The notes below the pieces were generated by a model. It was given only the letters and a program-made list of their open reading frames with translations, did no database searches and was not told where the DNA came from. A DNA stretch of 51,000 bases from Cristatella mucedo (lineage: Eukaryota > Bryozoa > Phylactolaemata > Cristatellidae): contig WPIO01000004.1 of assembly GCA_009760855.2 (NCBI GenBank), positions 5,081,501 to 5,132,500 of the forward strand. Reading direction: 5' to 3'. Below, piece by piece: positions 1 to 15,183 of the stretch; positions within the stretch are counted from its first letter, which is position 1; each line of letters begins with the position of its first letter. The position numbers and the translations under genes are program-made.

Positions 1-54
1 GTGGCCTACAGCACGGCAGCAGCTGCCGAGGCCAGGCCGTTGAGACCGGAAGCA

Positions 55-238
55 TCAGGCGACTGACGAAGACGATGCCCTGTAGCGGTATCTGGCGAAA
101 CCTTTCTGCTCCGAGGGTGACGCTTCACCGGCTACGGCAGCAGCGCTTGAGCAGGGCTCGCAGCCGGCGGTGGTGGCGATGTTCTCTAGCTTCCGGTCAA
201 ATTCCTCACACTGCTTGGCATTGAGCTCGATGAGGTAC
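55..238 (-). CDS. DNAAF3: DNAAF3 exon 13, last coding exon
   Basis: Encodes KYLIELNAKQCEEFDRKLEN, IATTAGCEPC, then a low-complexity Ser/Ala tail with GFARYRYRA and TGA at 55-57. Acceptor GTCCTAG. The 3' untranslated region runs out of the window at base 1. Confidence 0.88.
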
Positions 239-3200
239 CTAGGACGAGTTTAGGGGTCGGTAGCACATGCCTGGCACATGTGCGACAGCGCGCACGCATC
301 CGAGCGCTGAGGAGCACTGGGCGCGCGGTGAGCGAGTGAGAACCGGAGAGCTGGAGCTGGGCAGGCAGACAGGCAGACATTCACGCCAAGCCGTACTTGG
401 CCCTCTCGAGAAAGATGGTGGCGTCCTCGGCGAACGACTTGGCTAGTGCGGGTGTCAGATGGTGCAGCATGCTACAACGGAATGGGGCGACACTTGAGCC
501 ACGTGGCTTCACACTTGCCCTCTCACCCCCACCCTACCCCGGGTGAAGGGTGAGAGGACAACTCCCCAGTCCACATCACAGCCGCTGCCCATGTTCACTG
601 CCAGTTAAGCAGGGAGAATTTGAGGCAGAGAGTTGATCAGACGTGTGAGCAACAGCAACAGCAGCAGCAGCAGCAGCAGCGCAGGGACAGCAGCGTGGGG
701 TAGCGTGCACGGGGGGGGGGGGGGGGGGGGGAGAGTGGAGGAGGCAGAGGTCTGCAGAGGTCTGCAGAGGTCTGCAGAGGTCTGCTGCTGGCGCCGAGTT
801 TTGCTGGCAGCGACGGAGCCGTCGCTGCCAGCAGACTGTCTTCCACGGCAGTTTGCCCGTAGCAAGCACTAGCGACATTGCAGCAGGGTCGAAGCTGATT
901 AGCTACAGTGTGGGGTGGTAGTGGGCGGGGCGGTGCGGGAGGCTTGCAAGCGAGCGCATGCAAGCCTCGACCCGCGCGAAGCGGCAGAAGTCACTGGGCA
1001 CCGCGAGGCACTGGAGGCAGCAGCTGCTGCTGCGAGGCAGAGTCAGACCGGCAGACAGGCTGCCAGCCCCCAGCCACTGCCTACCTGGCAGAGATGCAGG
1101 CTACGTCAAACAGCTTCTCGTACTTGCTGCGACTGGCCAGGTCGGAGACGGCGCCCAGCGGCAGCAGCTTGACTGAGACGTCGTGGCCTAGCCGTAGACT
1201 TCCTGCAATGTGACACAGCTGTCGTGCACACAAGCGCTGAGACGGTGACGACACCTTCCAAGTTTGTGGACGGTCCTACTCTCGGCACCCACCCCGGGCC
1301 AGCGCCGGAAACCAGAATTGTGACGAGTGGCCCCACTTCAAGCAAGCAAGCAACAGCGTCCGCAAGTGCACCAACAAAGTGCACCAACAATAATGGCGGC
1401 AGTAGAAGCGGCATAATGGCTGCATGGCGACGAGATGATGGAGGCGGCGAAAGTAAAAAGAAATTTTCGTCTGGCTGAATCCCAAAGGGTGTCTTCTGTG
1501 GTCGACCTTCTGTGGTCGATGAAGGGTCCAGCAGACGACTCAATACGAAATTCCAGCTCATAATCAGAACAGACAGCCTTGACCTTTCACAGCCTCGATG
1601 CCACTACACCACGGCTGCAGCCGGGGACCGGGCAGCAGGCGCTTCGTCGGCAGCCGCAGCTGCCATCAAAGCCGAAGCCCGATTGGTACTTGGTTGAGCT
1701 GCACGAAGCTTCCGGTATGCAAACGAAGGTCAGAATGAGGATGCCCGTATACAACCACACTGTTTTTAAAGATATCAAGTCGTCTAGCAAAGACAGGTCC
1801 GCAGTGGATACAACGTGTTCCCTTTAACGTTTCTTTTCGCTTCCGTCGAGGCTTGAGCGACTTCCGATTTCGAAAGCTCACAGGCACCGGTTGCTCTCAA
1901 CAAATTCAAACAGTTCTTATCAAGTCAACCATCAACAGGGGCCCTGCTAATCTGCATCCATATTAATTAATGTATCTCCGTCAGTAACTCCACAAAGTCA
2001 TAAAGACCATGTGGGTGTTACGCAGGAGAGTTTTGTATAGCGCCCTCACAGCCTAAGCGGCTTTCGGTACACATTCGGTAGCCAACAGACTTCGTCTCAC
2101 GCAACAAAGAGAAAGTGGGAAGCATAGCAGAGTCAGGAGAGCAGTTGAGGTAGTGAGTAGCATAGAAGTAGCAGTTCAGGACCGCTGAAAAAGATGTGCC
2201 ACAGTCGGCAGTTGGAGAGTAGATGTCGTTGCGTAAGAATTGTGGAAGCAAGTTCCACAGTCTAGGACCTGCAGAGCTAAAGCTTCTGTCGCCAACTGTC
2301 TTTAAGCGGATGACTGGGACAGCTAATTTATTGTCCACACAGGACCTGAGGGCGCGAACAGGCTGAAACTGATGTTTGTTGCAAGAAAACAGTTCAAATT
2401 TGCATTGAATAAAGTAATGGACACGTTTGTGCATAAATGTCGCCCTTTCAGCACTAATCATCTCATTCATGCAAAGGTGACTTCCAATGCCTTTCCAGGC
2501 CGAAAAAAGCATCGCCACATAATGCCACTCATATCTGGTGTGATTGGTGACTGTTGAATTGAGTCTTGCTTGTCAACAGGTTCGGTGCTATGATCGAAAC
2601 ATTGGCACTATAAAGTGCCAAAATGAAGACTTGCATCAGACAAAACGTTAGCAGGTCCGCACCAAGAAAAGACGGCATTACTTTTTACACTTGCACTGCA
2701 AACACTGCCCACCCTCCCTGAGTGGATGGGCGGTCTTGATTAGCCTCCGTGCTGGTTTTGCCCAGTGGTCAAGGTGCTCGCCTAGAACCATGGTTGAGGT
2801 GAATGCATTTGATGACCGAGATCGTGGGCTCGAGTCCCGTTACATTTGTGAAGCGACTGAACACAAATTATGTTCTCTTATGGCACTATACAGATGAAGT
2901 ATACACATTCCATAATTACCGTGTGACGTCACATCGCGCTGGCCCTGCTGCTCCGGCGACTGCACAAGTGATGGCTCGAGGCTGACGTCATTCAGTTCGT
3001 CATGGAGCTCTGCAAGTTGCCATGAGAGCGATGCCAGCTAATCACCGACGCAGTGACTGGGGGCTACAGTTTAGCCAGCACGGTGGCCTTCTATGACAAT
3101 GCCACGTGCACACAACCTATCCTGCCTGCCAGCCCCGCCCCCTGGTCCTCCTGCGCACCGACCGTCTATGCGGCTCTCTGTAGACTCGGCTGCTTGTGCG

Positions 3201-6200
3201 AGATCGCTCTGCTTTGGCCTCTGGTAGCGTTCGTGAGTTTGCAGCTCGTGAATAAAACTCAGCACGTTATACTCCGACACATCTTCCGATGTCTGCAAAT
3301 GTAAACTAAATGCTTGCTTTAGGCAGAGTGGCTGCAAAGCCAAACAGAAGTACCAGCATGGACACTGCTATGCACTCAGAGCGCAGTGCCTTGACACGCC
3401 GTAGCCTTATGCTACTTTCAACGTACGCTCATCTACAAAATTGTGCTGGTCAAGCTAAACGGCTACCGTTCCTATGTGTGGGAAGCTGCTGCTTACATAA
3501 CAATCTGTCCTGGCACTCTATCCCAGACAAACAGAGATCAGCCAGCCAAGCTGTTTACCCTGGAGCTATGCAGCTCCAGCTGGATCCATAAATAGAGCAT
3601 TCTTTGCTCTGTTGGGCTATATGAAATTAATAATCATTTAAGAGTTTACTAGGGTTTGAATTTCGTGTTTTCAGAAATTTAGCCGGATCATCGCCTCGAG
3701 CAGCCTGCCACACACAGTGAAATCTGGAGCAAATGTAGCAGAAATTGCTTGTCTGTCCGGTGCCTGACGGTGACAGTGTCCCGATGCAAGCAGCAGAAAC
3801 AGATTAAGGCCGGCCGTCAGCAACATCCTCACCGCGGCACCAAGTAGCTGTAGTTTACTGCTGTATTTGAATGGCACTTGCATGATATCCACTTTTCTGT
3901 TTCAGATTACCATTATCGCAGCTGTAAGGATCCAGGCTGGAATGAGGAGCCAGGGATCGAAAGATTAGCCATTAGATCATGAAATATAAATTTGCAGAAG
4001 CTCGAGGAGCCTGATACACTGATCTTCGCATACGGGTCTCCATTTTCCGAGCGCTGTCACTCTCAAGTGTAACTGCGAGCAGGCATGGGGTAGGCCGTAC
4101 CGTAATCACCAAATTAAGTTTGAGGTTTGTTCCCCTTACTAGTGGAATAAGTTCGGTGGTAAGAAACTAGTCTGACGTCTCTAAAGCTCGTTTTCTAGTT
4201 GGTCGGCTCTCCTCACATTTGATATCTAGAGAACTCACTCCCATGCACCTGGCCTGTCACATTCTCGAAGAAGAATGAGCAAGTTGTCTTACTACCCACC
4301 CACCAAGCTGTCAGCTACCTGCCCTGGTTTGGCCCAGGAGTAAGGTGCTTGCCTTTGAAGACCAACAAAGTGGGCTCTAGTCTAGCGGCATACGTGAAGC
4401 ATCAGGCTAGAGATTCAGTTCTTTTAGACCTCTATACAAATGAATTACATTATTATACTGTTAGGCTCGATTGAATAAGTTCTGTCACACGGCCCAACTT
4501 GCAACACACGTCACAAATTCGACCAAATATTCTCTAATAATTGTATGCTATCAACTTTAATTATTTCCAAATGCTGCACATCTGAAGACATGCGGATCTA
4601 GTTCAGTCTGTAGTCTATGTCCCCTTCAGTATTTTCAGAATCATTTTCGAATATCGGAACCTTAAGACCCAACAAATTGATGCTCTCTTCACGAAAATAT
4701 TTTTCTTGTCCCTTCAGCTCAATCATTCATCTGACCAGTCCTCTCAGGTGGAATGCTATATCACAGCACTAGCTGACGTTCTTGACGAGGCTGCTCGTCC
4801 GAATAAGCAAACTGTACGCCTTCGCCCAGATGGCCCGTGGTTTACTGAACACGTTAAACTAGCTAGGACTACTAAGCGCAAACCTGAGAAAACACACAAC
4901 CGATAAAAAATTACTGTCCATCGACTTGCATACGAGAACTATTGCAAAACATACCAATCCATCCCAGCTAGGACAAAGTGTAGCCTCTAAACATTGTAGT
5001 CAAGTTGGAGATGCACAATCCAAAAATGCTGCTGTCGACCATCAGCCACCTCCTCGGCAGCTCCCAGGTCAGCATCTTACCCGGTGACTCTCTTATGGCC
5101 TGATCTAGCAGATCGCTTCTCTAGCTTCTTAGTCAGCAAGATAGACAGAGACGATCTGCTGAGAGAGTCCATCCTCAAGGTTGCATCCTCACTGAACTCA
5201 TCTCATTCAGGAAAACTCCTACACTGGACTCGCGTCGCTCAGTTTCGGGCAGTATCGCAATGTTTACTTTGAAGTATGCCACTATAGACCTCATCTCAAA
5301 GTCATCTCCTGGTCCAGGAAGAACACTAGCCCTCTATACCATTTACTCACCGTTCTTTATTTGAGATATTGAGATCTGCTACTGCCTTGCATAACCAAAC
5401 ATTAAAAAATATGTCCTTAGCCTCTGTTCTTATGCCTACAACTTTCAAAAAATCCTGTTGTTAGGCTGCTCAACAGCTCAACAGTAAGGCAACCCTAGAC
5501 CAGGAGAACATACGTGACTGCTGCCCTGTCTCGGCAATGCGGTTTCTATCAAAGACACCGAAACGAGTATTGGCAGATCAACTAAACTCCTGCATAAAAA
5601 CTTTAAACTTAGAAAGTAAGCCCCAGTCAGGTTATAGATATAGTCATTCTACAGAGTGATTAGATCTAAAACCTGGTGATAGTGATTAGATCACTGATTA
5701 GGGCAAATAACGACTTCTTCGGGAATGCAGACTTGGTTGAGTCTGCCGGCTTGTTTTGCAAAGTCAAGCAAAGGTTATCTGATTCCACAGCATCATTTAT
5801 GCAGCAGCAGCAGCAAAAGAGTTGTAGTCTCTGTTACTCCGGCTTAAGAGGTGAGCAATATAGAATTGCATGCACCAGAACTCAAACCCATGACCTCGGC
5901 CGTGATGAGTGAGCACCTAGGCTAAGACCCAGAGGCTAATGAGCTGGCTCTTTAGGCGGCATTTGATACGATTGATCACTGGTTCCTTCCTGAGCACCTC
6001 TCATCGCAGCTGGGCGTCACTGGCATGGTTGCACTGCAGTGGTTTACGTCCTGTCTCTGTGGAACTCACTTCCACGATTCTTACGCAATGACACCTACTC
6101 TCCTGCAGCCGCATATGGCACATCCTTTCCTGCCATCATGAGCTGCTACTTCCGTGCTACTCGCTATGTCAACTGCTCTCCTGACTCAGCTATGCTTCTC

Positions 6201-9200
6201 ACTTTCGCTTTGTTTCGTGAGATGACCTCTGCAGGCTGCCGAATGCATACCGCAAGCGGCTCAGGCTTTGAGTGTGCTATACAAAACTTTCCTGCGTGGC
6301 GTGGCACCCACATAGTCTTTGTGGCTTTGTGGAGTTACAAATGGAGATACATTGATAAACATGGATATAGAAGTCATAATCTCTCTCTTGCGAATGTGAT
6401 AGCCAAGCACAATCCAGGCTTTCATGTTTATGACATACAGCTGTACCTGTGCTGTGTACCTGTACACTGCCTTCCAACATGCCAATTCCCTTAGTATAAA
6501 TATTGCTGACATTTGCACTTAGATGGCAAAAAACTGTCTCAAACAAAAATTACAATAAAAACCAGCTAACTAGTTATGGGCAGGCCTACTGACTAGTTAT
6601 GGACAAGCATACTTACTAGTTATGGGTAAGCCTTGTATCACTCAGAAAACCTAACCCTCAAAATGGGCTGTGTTAGCATATCTCCTCTGGCATCTGCACC
6701 CAATCTGAGTATCCTGTTCCGAAGTGACCTTACACTAAATGACCACACTAGCTCCGAAGTCTACAGCGCTGCCTTCGGTTAGCTATGTAATATTGTTAAA
6801 ATGCTTGGCTCTGAGCGAGCGCTCGTCCGGGCAGGGCAGTCAGAGCACAAACACGGCAAGGCAGCTGCGGCTTCGGCTGTGAAAAGCAGCTGCAAAGCTG
6901 CACGCCCGATCTCACGCTCTGTCGGAAACGAGTGGCTGATGCCTAAACGGGGAGAGGCCGGCCCATGCCTAGCCCTACGTTAGTAGCAAAGCAGGAGCTG
7001 CTGAAGCATCGTAGCAGCTGCTGAGACATGGAAGCGCTCGCAAAGGCTGAACATGCTGTAGCCGCCTTGACCTTGGTCAGCTCGTTGTTTCTCTTCACGA
7101 AGAAGTCGCCCTCGTCCGATTCGATGCCGAAAGCGATATACGGACCGATGACGATATCTCCCCAGTAGCCTCGGCGGGCGGCTCGATCGCCGTCCTACAA
7201 AAAAAAACTATTCAGCAGCCCCACTTAAGCAACGGCAGAAGCGCCTCGCTTTCGCAGCTATAGGCACCACTAAGCGGTCAATAAAGGATTGCCCTCTGTA
7301 GGACTCGAACTCGGTCGCTGAGTGCGAACAAGCTGGTTCTGGGCAAATACACGGCAACAGGTCGGCAAGCCTGCTGGGAAGCAGACGGCGTTCGACGTGT
7401 GTGATCGAGTAGCGGTTCCGTCGGTCTAGGCCAGGAACAACACGGACGACTGATTTGCACGCACGCACACATGCAGGAGCCTCGCTCGTCTGGTCTGACG
7501 TCGACTGCAGGTGCAGGCCTCTCTACATTTCTGCATCGGTCTGGGAGGGAGGGGACTCGAAGGAGCGCGGCGGCCGAGATGCCCTTCTCCCTGCGGCTCT
7601 CGTCGTGTCTTCGGGAGGGCAAGCCTCTCTCTCTCTCTCTCTGCGTCCGCGAGAAATGCACCACAGACTGACTCGAGAGAAGGTTCGATAATTCGAGGCA
7701 GAGCCGAGCGCTCCAAGCTTCGCCCTCTATGCGGCAGCCTGCGGGGCTCACCTGATTGAAGACGACCACGGAGGCGAGCGTCCTGTTGGGCGAGTCATAC
7801 GTGCCTTCGCGCAAACCAAACGCCACGCCCGTGTTCCGCCAGTTGCTGTACGTTCTGGCTCCGACTATTGCCGCCTAGAAAAGGACGCACGGGAGCCACG
7901 CCCACATCGGATCACTCTCTGGTCAGCCAGCCAGCCACGACGTATGACGGTACGAAGGACGAATGTGTAAAACCGGCCGATCAGCAACGCTCTTGCCATC
8001 GGTCGGCGTCAAGAGCGGGTGAAGGGGAAAGGGCATCAATCGGCAGCAGCGTACCCCGCGGTCGCAGAGCTTCATGCTGTAGTCCCAGTCAAAGACGCCT
8101 TTCCTGGTATCGTAGCGCACGCCGAGGTAATTCCGCATTCGCAGATCCCTGAGCCGGAGAAGCAAAGACAGCTGCGTCGCACGATGACACGAGGCATTCG
8201 ACCAAAACAAAATCCCAACCGCTACAGCCTTCGTCACACGGTGGCTGCGAGTTTCTCGACTAACTCGAATTCGAAGCGAAAGCAGTCGTTCGCGTTCGAC
8301 TAGCGTTTCCTAAACAAGTCTTCTCATATAAGGTACCGCTTACTTCCTTCCATCTTGGCCAAACTAAGAAGCCATTCTTATACGCATTGGCCGGCGACCG
8401 TCAATTTCCAACAGAGGTTACGTTTCTTCACTAAATAAACAAAGGCGGCAAATTTGGAACAGGGGGCCAAAGATAAAGATAACAAAAGCTTCATCGTTAA
8501 AATCATCCGCGTCGTTGGCTGTTCTATATTTGTCAAAGGGGGGCTACCCGGCTGCAGCCGCCAGTACCCGCGGGGGGGGGGGGGGGGGGGCAGACCATTC
8601 CAGACGGAGCCTGTCCGGCAGCATCCCCTGCTGACTGGCCATCCTGAGTGAGGTCAAAGTTAGAGCTTGGGTCGTCGAGGACTAGTTTGTCCGGTCAGAC
8701 CCCGTCGTTTTTGATTTCCTCAAAAAACCTACCAAGTTCAATAACTTTCAAGCACCGAACAGCCGACTGATCAATTGATGGTCTTTCTGAACGAAGCTTG
8801 TCTTCCAGGCCTGTGTCTACGAGCTTGAAACGCCTGAAATCTTTTCAGACCCGTACTGTTTGGCATTACAATTTTGCCCTCAACAGCGAAAATCGACCGA
8901 CCGCCTACAACCCTTTCCTGCTGCAATGCAGAGTTAGATTCCTCTTACAGATATGTTTGAATACCATCCAAAATTGGGAAGTTGTATGCTTAATATGAAA
9001 ATGATCGCGAGAAAAGGGGTCTTTACAACACAACCAAAATCTTGGATACAAATCTACAAAGAATAAAAACCGTGGGGACTTTACAGACGACCTAGAATTT
9101 TACTCTATACTAATGTAGTGCATTCCGGGTTACTCCAGATTGGGTGCCTGGGCAGTTCTTGGCACGCTGTACACGGGGAGTAACACTGATCTCATGACTT

Positions 9201-9787
9201 CAAATTGAGAAGTGCATCTCAAGTGTGACTCCACATTGAGTTTACAGGTAATTTACTACATATCTCTGAAAAATTGGTCGATGACCATTTCCAAGTTTGC
9301 CTAACATACTAGTCGCAAGTTAATATCGTACAACTAAATATTTAGTAATTATAAAAACAAAGTTTAATGAATACTTTGGTCAGCAATGGGAGTATCAAGT
9401 ATTTGAGCCCAGCCAAACAGCTGAACCACGATTAAGCAGGCAGCTTGGCGAACGTTTCTTACAGTGTGCACTCAGGCCGCCTGTCTACTGAAATAGAGAA
9501 CAAGTCCATCGGGTTGTATCTATAAAAATGTAACGATTTTAGAAAAAAATTGCATATTCTGTGACATGTGCCACTTAATATCAGACAAAAGAGACTAATT
9601 TGACTTCGTCTCTTTTATCTCAAATGTGCACGATTGTGTTAGCAGGGAATCTGTTTGAGGTTTAGGGCAAATGCCATTCTGCGATGTCTATTATGGAAGT
9701 CTACCGGGTGTGGTGGAACATGACATGGATCTGATGATCTTACAATCTCAAATCTCAGCGGCTCCAGCGGCTGATTGTGTAATGGCG

Positions 9788-9881
<94 letters not shown>

Positions 9882-12800
9882 TCTCTCATTTCCTTGCTCT
9901 GAGCTCTAGTACATGCATGCACAAATTCAGCCATAATCAGCATAAACCAGGCCTACTAGCACGCCACACTCATTGGTGATACACATAAGCTTTACCCCCC
10001 CCCCCACTCATCCATCACTTCCGTGACCTGGAGATTTCAAGTAAAGTGAACAAAATTCATGGAGAAGAGTAACCACCTCTGCTGATGCGGTGCAATCATG
10101 AGATGTGCATCTATTCATACCAAATTATGGTGGCAACATCTTTTCAGCCCCATCTGAGGATACTATGTTAATGACGTAAACAACTGTAATCCTTCCTGGT
10201 CCGTAGATTCTTATCACCAAGCATACACAACAGACAGCAAGCTCGTACTCAGTTCATGCATAGAAAATTCAAGCTAACATATCATGACGGAAGACATGAA
10301 CATAATCCGCTCGAGAAAAATTGTCATGACAACTTACCAGCATTTCTCGGGATCAAAAATGTCCTTTTTAGAAGGCTGCTTCCAGAACTTGAATATATTC
10401 TCCAGCATATCTCTCTCCTTAAACTAAAATGCATTGCAGCTTGCTTGAGCACACACAAGCAAGTACCGCATAGCCTTAAATCCAGCAATCTATTGTCCTA
10501 CAGCTTAGATTCCAGAAGAAATGGCCGCGTGGCCTCAAAAAAAAGTCGTTCCTGTTCTAAACAGATTTAAGCAAACAGGTTTGCTATGAACGGTAAAGCA
10601 GTCCAGGATGGCTTATGCTCTTTCCTCACGAACTTAGCGATAGATTGGTCACACTGCACCTAATAGCAGGCAATGCACTTTCGATGCCTCCGTGCAGTCA
10701 TATTATGGCTCTGTTTGATTTTTCACGTCGCATCCATCGTGCGTCTACATAACTGCATCTGCGTGTGCACAGCTTAGCGGTGCCGTCTATCAATGGTGCG
10801 CCTATTCATTGCCTGCATCACATGCAACAAGCAATAACGATCTGAGCTACATTTATAATCACTTCCATGTTGCACAAATAAAACTCCAGCAAACAAATGC
10901 GTGGCATGTTCCACTCTTCAACTAAAATAGACACTATGAGGTCCCTCCCCTGATCTTTTGCAGTGTTTCGCTGGATGTGCATAACCCCTAGCATCCAGTG
11001 CAGATCGACCGATAACGATGACATCACCATCATTAACGAAAACTATAGATCGGCCACGTTGCACACAACCTATTGAAATAACAATTGGAATAACAATCTT
11101 AGAATAGCGATAAAACATATGTATAATACCCTAACAGAACTAAATCTCTTTCCAAGCACTTGGCTATTTCAGAGAAGGAGCAGGTCAATTGACTAGGGAT
11201 AACGTGCAAAATTTGGCCACAACTTTCACCTGGGCTCTTGGAGAGCTCGCGGGGTTTGCAGAAGATGGGAATGCATCAGGCTAGAGCTTGCCGTCACGGA
11301 AATGCACAACCGCCTACTAGGAAAGAAGTGTGTTTCCTCAATGTGCGGTTATGAAAGCAGCGTTTCGCTGACACCCGAGTGGCCCCGGCAAGCAGCGATC
11401 TTGCGAGCTTTCGCACAACCGCACAGGAACCGCTGAAACGCATGGCCATGACCTACCTTGAGCTGTGTTACGTCAAGCACACATAGCTTCTCTTTCATGT
11501 ACTCCTCGTTCGTTACCATCCTGAGATTAGACGGAGATGCATGTTCGCGACCGGGTCAACGTTGAAGGGATAGCGTGGCTGCCGACAAAGCACAGTAAAT
11601 CTCACCCCAACAGTTTCTTGTTCACATCGCATTGCAATTAGGCTCTCATCAGCATCTTCCCTCTTCATACTCCTAACCTTCCTCCTCATCCTCCTCGTCT
11701 CCGCTCTCAGCCTTCTCCTCCTCGTCCCTGTTTACCTTCTCCCGACCCTCCTCCTCCTCCTTCTCTTCATCGTCCTTCAAGCTGCTCATCATCATCATCA
11801 TCATCCCGCTCGTACTCCCGATTCTCCTCTCCCACCAGGGTCTGGTTCGTGAGCCAGCGTGAAAGACATCCTCGTCTGCCCTAACGAGCCTGATCTCCTT
11901 CTCACCGAAGTTCAAAATGGTTGCACTCACTTTATGAGCTCTGTGGCCATAGATTGAATGTACTCTGCCGTCTGATGCCTCACTAGAATGTTGCCAAAGA
12001 TTTCGAGAAACAGCTCTGTCTTTTCTACAAAGTAGAAACGCCAGTGCTCACGCTCAAGCATCAAGCCGCTGCCGACGTGCTGCGGGCTGGCCGCGCCTGT
12101 CGGTCGTAAGGACCATCAGCACGCGCTGGCTGCGGTCCTTACGCCGGTGATGATGGGCCGCTGTGAGGCGCTCCTCTCTCGTCACGACCCAGGTCGTACG
12201 TGCTCGCAAAGCCTGCAGCCGGCTGCTATCCTATATGCCCACTCCAACTGGTGGAGATAGCCGCCAAGGCTCTACTGATGTTATATAAATGAGGCTCGAG
12301 TCTTAGTTAACCTTTGCTTGATAATCGACGCAAAGCGCGGGCACAAAATAGAGTGTGCTGTATGCTTTCTTTTAGGATAGCCATCGAGAGGCCCCGATGA
12401 GGAGCTGGGATTTTCGATGAATGCATGCCCACATTCAGAGCGATCGAACTGGATCAGGGTCGCTAACTTTACATAATCAGGCTACCGCACTGCTAACCCT
12501 TCTGCCGTCGCAAAGCAGGTACACTTTCCCTGCTGCCGTCGCAAAGCAGGTACACTTTCTTACCCCAGCAGGTGAGCCACAAGGGAGCTTAGAGCAACTC
12601 GGCGATCGCTCTCCCGCAAGGGAGGCGCTGCTCACCTTGCAGACCGCGGCGCCTCTGCTCCTCGAGCGTCAGAGCCAGGAACAGCACGTGTCGAGCGTAC
12701 ACTTCCACGCTATGTTCGATGACGTAAAACTGCAATCAACATGCGCTTGCGTGCTCGAGCACCCGTACGCAGAACTGCGATGCGATCGCGGCACTAGCCG

Positions 12801-15096
12801 CCGAACGTACGAAACGGTGCCTGCTGAGACTGCATGCAAAAACGGATCGTCTGAGCAGGAGTCAGCAGTCCGGAGCAGCAGGTGGAGAGGGCGCACCGGA
12901 CTCGCCAAGGTGGGGGGAGCGCGGTCCCTTCCTCGGCTGCATGCAAGTTCGTCGCGTGCAAGGCTAGAGCTCGGTCAAATAGCTCACTTGGCGTTGGGGG
13001 TAGCGGTGGCAAACTCACGGTAACTTTACTAGTCACGTGCTTGCGATGAAGCCGCGAGACCGTCTTGAGCCAATGTCTTAGGTCGCCGCAGCCGAGCAGA
13101 AGCACGTGTATCTCATCTGGTAAGAACAGCATATTCAGTCACTCTCCCTGGCCGCAACGTACGAATCTAAGCGGAAGTCGAAGGCGAAGTCGCAGCATGC
13201 GCTCACCTGTCTGGCTACCTCGAGGCTTGGCAGCAGACGGCACTGACATCTCGGCGTCTACAAGAAAGAGCTGTCATCATTCGCTTGACCGCCTTTCACT
13301 ATACAATCGAAAAAAGCTCACCAGATATAGCACTGAAATAATCTAAAGATGCGTGTTGGAATCTAGTCAAAGCAAATCGATGCCAGAAATTAAAAATACC
13401 GTTAACAATAAGAATAATTGTAGAATATTTATTAGGTGCCCCGAGAGAGCTGAATTTCATTTTAGGCACGTTACATATGCTGCCGAGCTGGGTTGGTCTA
13501 GCGGTTAAGGCGCTCGCCCCGGCCAAGGTCTGGCTGAGGTCGTGGGCTCGAGCCCCGAGGCATATGTAAAGCACCTGAATAAAGATTAAGTTCTCTTATG
13601 GCGCTATACAAATGAGTTACATTATATTATTATTGAAAAGGAAGCACGTCAGTCAGTTAGTTATAACATACACATTATAAGCACATAAAGGACACTTGGC
13701 ATAGACTCATCATCATCATGCTGTGAGTAGCATGCGCCTCTTCTAGCTTCTTTTTTTGCCTTCAAGTCTGGGCACGTCGTAACATCATTCGGGGGCGGTG
13801 AGTTCCATGCTTTAAGAGCATACGAACTAAACTCACGGTCTTCAATTGATTTGAGTTTGGCTAGAGGTGTTTGCATGTCATCAAACGTCCAGGAGCTTAA
13901 TTTTCCGTAATCGTGGGCATATAGTGCAAAATGTATTAAGCCGAAATAAAAATGTTGGCCTCATTTGAAACAAGCAGAGCTGAACTCGTATTTAAAATTT
14001 GACTCCGATACGTGAAGTATTAGCTGAATTATAGAACTTACAAGACACCAACCGACCCTGGAAATGAAGCTGTATAAAAGTCACAAGAATGCACCTCAAC
14101 ATTCTCCAAGCATGTATTGCGATCTACCAACGTTCAAAAAGTTTGGATACAAGTCGCATAACATGCAGAGATCAGTAAATTGTTTACTCGTACATTTGCT
14201 GCTTCCGGTTTACATCCGGGTTAGACGTGAGGGGTTGCAAACCATTTTTTATGGTGAATGTATCGGAAAATAGATTAAATCTTTCAGGACACCAGCTACA
14301 GTGGCCCTAATTGAGTGAGAGCACGAGGAGTAAACCAACGACGATGCGACGTTCGCGTAGCTTGGCAGTCTCGCTGACCTGGCAGTAGGAACTTTCGAAG
14401 AGAAGCTGTGCACAGAGGAAAGCGGTACGTGAAAACCCGATACCTCGACGTCAAATGCTATTTCAAATCGGCGCAGCTTTGCTGCCACTTGAAACTTTCT
14501 GGACCGCGGAGCTGCGGCGCCAGGTTCATGCCGGCTCTCTTTTTTGCTCAGTCGCTCGACGCCATATCTAGCGACGCTTTGGCGTCGACGACGACGACGC
14601 TATGCTGGGCGTCGGAGGAAACAGAAAAGCACACCGTGGCATCTCGTAGGTCCTTTGCTGCCGGCTCATTTACCCGGTTCAAACCGTAGCCATCTTTGCA
14701 AGCACACAAAATCAAACGCTATGCATTTTCGCAGCATTTCCCTTGGTTGTCATTCACTCGGCCTTTGATGGTGGAATATTAGTCGCACATCGGAAATGGA
14801 TGTGGCTAGTTCTCGAATGGTGGCGCCACAAATACTCCCCAAGTTCCTGGGATTGTAAACGCAAAGGATTGAGGTCCGTCGCGAGCACCGGTCTCCGAAC
14901 TGCTCGAGGCTAGAGCACGCTGAGGCCGCTGAGCACACTGAGTCGCAAATGCTCGTACCGCTGAAGCTTGCTAGGGCGGATGTCGCGGCCAAGTGAGAAG
15001 CCGCTGCCGGAAGCGGAGTCCAGGAATTGCTCGGCGTCTCAATGGGACTCTTGAGAGCGAGGGAAAGCTGCGAGAGATAGAGATAGAGATAGAGAT

Positions 15097-15183
<87 letters not shown>

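Noticed and set aside
6988-7071. Extension of DNAAF3 exon 9 by the residues VKAAT and on
   Set aside because: Tempting because human has VK near there, but splicing at 7072 to TSEDVSEYNV gives the exact family spacing.
11673-11930. Acidic Glu/Asp-rich minus-strand frame directly after DNAAF3 exon 4
   Set aside because: Read-through of a purine-rich intron start after the GTGAGT donor; exon 5 continues the conserved protein.
12421-13023. 200-codon plus-strand frame
   Set aside because: It overlaps DNAAF3 exon 3 on the opposite strand and resembles no family; a shadow frame.
13490-13562. Possible tRNA gene with good box A and box B
   Set aside because: It continues into a shared SINE tail and recurs in other copies; no proper cloverleaf acceptor stem seen.
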